The translations under genes were made by a program, and so were the position numbers. Positions 62,559 through 64,000 of a DNA stretch of 64,000 nucleotides are shown here, one piece after another. Below the pieces are notes generated by a model. It saw only the letters and a program-made list of their open reading frames with translations. It had not been told where the DNA came from and did not search any database. Source of the stretch: Bacillota bacterium (lineage in GTDB: Bacteria > Bacillota > Clostridia > Lachnospirales > Lachnospiraceae). How positions within the stretch are numbered: the stretch's first letter is position 1; each line of letters starts with the position of its first letter. The stretch is taken from the NCBI GenBank assembly GCA_023420085.1, contig JAEZWQ010000025.1:124001-188000 (forward strand), given 5' to 3'.

Positions 62559-63892
62559 TGAGATTTAAAAAATTAGCTGCGCTAGGATTAGCTGCTACAA
62601 TGGGAGTTGGACTTTTAGCTGGTTGTGGTAATAATGATACTAAAAAAACAACTGGTGATAATAAAGCTAAGGATGTAGAGATTACTTGGTGGGCATTCCC
62701 AACATTTACAACAGTTGATAATGAAGCTGGAAAGTATGAAAGAGATTTAGCTAAGAAATTTGAAGAAGCAAATCCTAATATAAAAGTAAAAGTTGAAATG
62801 CTTGATTTCAAAAATGGTGGAGAAAAACTTACAACTGCTATTGAAGGAGGAACAGCTCCAGACGTATTATTTGATGCACCAGGTCGTATCGTTGACTATG
62901 GTAGAGCAGGTAAGCTAGTAAAACTTAATGATTTAGTTAAAGAAAATAAACTAGAAGAAGATGTTACATCTCCAGCTATTCTTGAAGCTTCAGGAGAAAA
63001 CGGAAACGTTTGGATGTATCCAACATCAGCAGCACCATTTGTTATGGCTGTAAACAAAACTTTCCTAGAAAAAGAAGGTTTATTAGATAAGGTTAATCTT
63101 GAAGGTGATAGAACTTGGACAACTGAACAATTTGTTGAGTTAGCTAAAGCAATGGCTGAAAAAGGATATAAAGGTCCTGAAATATATTCAGGTGGACAAG
63201 GTGGAGATCAAGGTACTAGAGCATTCGTTACTAACTTAACTGGTGGAGCAATAATGAATGAAGCTCGTGATAAGTATACAGTATCTGATGAAGCAGGATT
63301 AAATGCTTATAAATTAATTAAACAAGGTATTGATGAAAAATGGTTAGAAGCTAATACAGCAGGTGTTGCTAATGATGCACTTGATCATTTCTCAACACCA
63401 GTAAACGCAAAATTCTGGTCAGTAATACTTTGGTCACCAAACCTTGCAGCAGCAAGAGAAAAACAACTAAAAGAATCTAATATTGAAGCTGTAGCGGTTT
63501 CACTACCAGCACCTGAAGGAAAACAAAAATTAGAATATTTAGTTAACGGATATGCTATATTTGATAACAAAGACGAAGCAAAGATTGAAGCTTCTAAGAA
63601 ATTTGTTACTTGGTTAGCTGATGATAAAGAAGTAGGAAAACAAAACGTACTAGCAACAAAATGTTTCCCTGTAAGAAAGAGTTTTGGAGATTTATATGCT
63701 GGTGATAAAGATATGACATTCTACAATGATTTATCTAAATATTATGGTGGTTACTATAACACAGTTCCAGGATTTGCTGAAATGAGAAAATTCTGGTGGG
63801 AGTCACTACAAGCATTATCAACAGGTTCAAAATCAGCAGAAGATGCAGTTAAATACTTTGATGAAAATGCAAATAAAACTCTTAAAAATTAG
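62558..63892 (+). CDS. ABC transporter solute-binding lipoprotein, probably for sialic acid or an amino sugar
   Basis: An extracellular family 1 solute-binding protein. The 444-residue protein has a lipoprotein signal with lipobox LLAGC and the lipidated Cys at 23, a low-complexity Lys/Thr linker (24-40), and the mature domain starting ITWWAFPTFTTVDN. AGGAGG at 62546-62551 selects ATG 62558; ATG 62552 is too close. Codon use looks more optimised (many GAA, CCA, ACA, GTT), as expected of a highly expressed protein. Its position after nanE makes sialic acid or N-acetylmannosamine the likely ligand; this is inference from context. Confidence 0.9.
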   Translation: MRFKKLAALGLAATMGVGLLAGCGNNDTKKTTGDNKAKDVEITWWAFPTFTTVDNEAGKYERDLAKKFEEANPNIKVKVEMLDFKNGGEKLTTAIEGGTAPDVLFDAPGRIVDYGRAGKLVKLNDLVKENKLEEDVTSPAILEASGENGNVWMYPTSAAPFVMAVNKTFLEKEGLLDKVNLEGDRTWTTEQFVELAKAMAEKGYKGPEIYSGGQGGDQGTRAFVTNLTGGAIMNEARDKYTVSDEAGLNAYKLIKQGIDEKWLEANTAGVANDALDHFSTPVNAKFWSVILWSPNLAAAREKQLKESNIEAVAVSLPAPEGKQKLEYLVNGYAIFDNKDEAKIEASKKFVTWLADDKEVGKQNVLATKCFPVRKSFGDLYAGDKDMTFYNDLSKYYGGYYNTVPGFAEMRKFWWESLQALSTGSKSAEDAVKYFDENANKTLKN

Positions 63893-63900
63893 TGATAAAT

Positions 63901-63929
63901 AGGAGCACTTAATGTGCTCCTTTTGTTGC
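63901..63929 (+). terminator. Intercistronic terminator after the solute-binding gene
   Basis: An 8-bp stem AGGAGCAC/GTGCTCCT (63901-63908 with 63914-63921) and 5-nt loop followed by TTTGTTG. Placed before the next transporter gene, it would raise the binding protein above membrane subunits. Confidence 0.8.
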
Positions 63930-63944
63930 AAAAAGGAGGATACT

Positions 63945-64000
63945 ATGCAAAATAAATTAGGGAAAAAAGGACTTACAATTGAAGGCAAACAAACATTATC
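63945..64000 (+). CDS. Start of next nan-operon gene, probably an ABC permease (truncated)
   Basis: ATG 63945 follows AAAGGAGGA by a good distance. Only about 18 codons are visible (MQNKLGKKGLTIEGKQTL), too few to identify the family. Gene order (binding protein, then permease) suggests a sugar ABC transporter permease. Confidence 0.5.
   Translation, partial: MQNKLGKKGLTIEGKQTL

Overview
The window is about 30% GC, densely packed, and reads as a chromosome segment of a low-GC Gram-positive anaerobe (Clostridia/Tissierellia-like). The grounds are: both PolC and DnaE replicative polymerases, a DnaD + DnaI helicase-loading pair, the M16C peptidase, the order era-recO-glyQS, the alpha2-type GlyRS, the MEP-pathway gene ispG next to polC, near-consensus sigma-A promoters often with extended -10 boxes, and strong purine-rich Shine-Dalgarno (SD) sequences. 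Species cannot be fixed from the sequence alone. No rRNA, tRNA, CRISPR array, intact transposase or prophage is visible.

Layout. 0-4 kb: end of alaS, degV, and nagB on the minus strand. 4-13 kb: a heterodimeric ABC exporter, a PepF-like peptidase (minus), a DD-carboxypeptidase-like protein, a secreted nuclease (minus) and a MATE efflux pump. 13-17 kb: a type IIA topoisomerase pair (parE/parC-like). 17-18.2 kb: a small regulatory island on the minus strand with two paralogous XRE repressors and an ImmA/IrrE-type metalloprotease. 18.5-21.1 kb: fdhD, a formate/nitrite channel and moeA. 21.2-24.5 kb: nrdAB class I ribonucleotide reductase (minus). 24.7-31.3 kb: sanA-like, DUF47, ispG, polC. 31.4-38.7 kb: M16C peptidase, era, recO, glyQS, murC. 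38.8-43.7 kb: dnaD, dnaI, prs, gpsA, ferritin. 44-47.2 kb: a sodium:solute symporter and a convergent MurJ/SpoVB-type flippase. 47.6-54.3 kb: HAD phosphatase, dnaE, pfkA, ktrA/trkA, a SpoU methyltransferase. 54.3-59.5 kb: cell-envelope genes (SleB-type hydrolase, GH18 protein, degenerate LCP protein, NodB deacetylase) with a probable small RNA between the last two. 59.6-64 kb: a YeiH family exporter and a sialic-acid locus (nanA divergent from nanE, a lipoprotein solute-binding protein and the start of the next transporter gene).

Functional links. The nan locus plus nagB indicate that sialic acid is broken down to fructose-6-phosphate, feeding pfkA. Replication functions are spread over several operons, and dnaD-dnaI has a perfect DnaA box in its promoter region. 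Most convergent gene pairs are separated by long, nearly perfect hairpin terminators.

The most unusual signals are these. (1) Three unrelated genes (prs, yeiH, nanA) have an identical GAAAGGAGA Shine-Dalgarno core 40-50 nt from the start codon, with a predicted hairpin between that would loop the SD back to working distance. (2) An unannotated minus-strand transcription unit at 57881-58020 has a near-perfect promoter, a perfect terminator and a foldable rod-like body. (3) A terminator has a palindrome resembling IS3-family ends lodged in its loop. (4) Several conserved proteins have lost key residues: FdhD without its Cys pair, PolC with altered PHP metal ligands, an LCP-like protein without its Arg/Asp residues, and PfkA with a PGTIDLDI motif.
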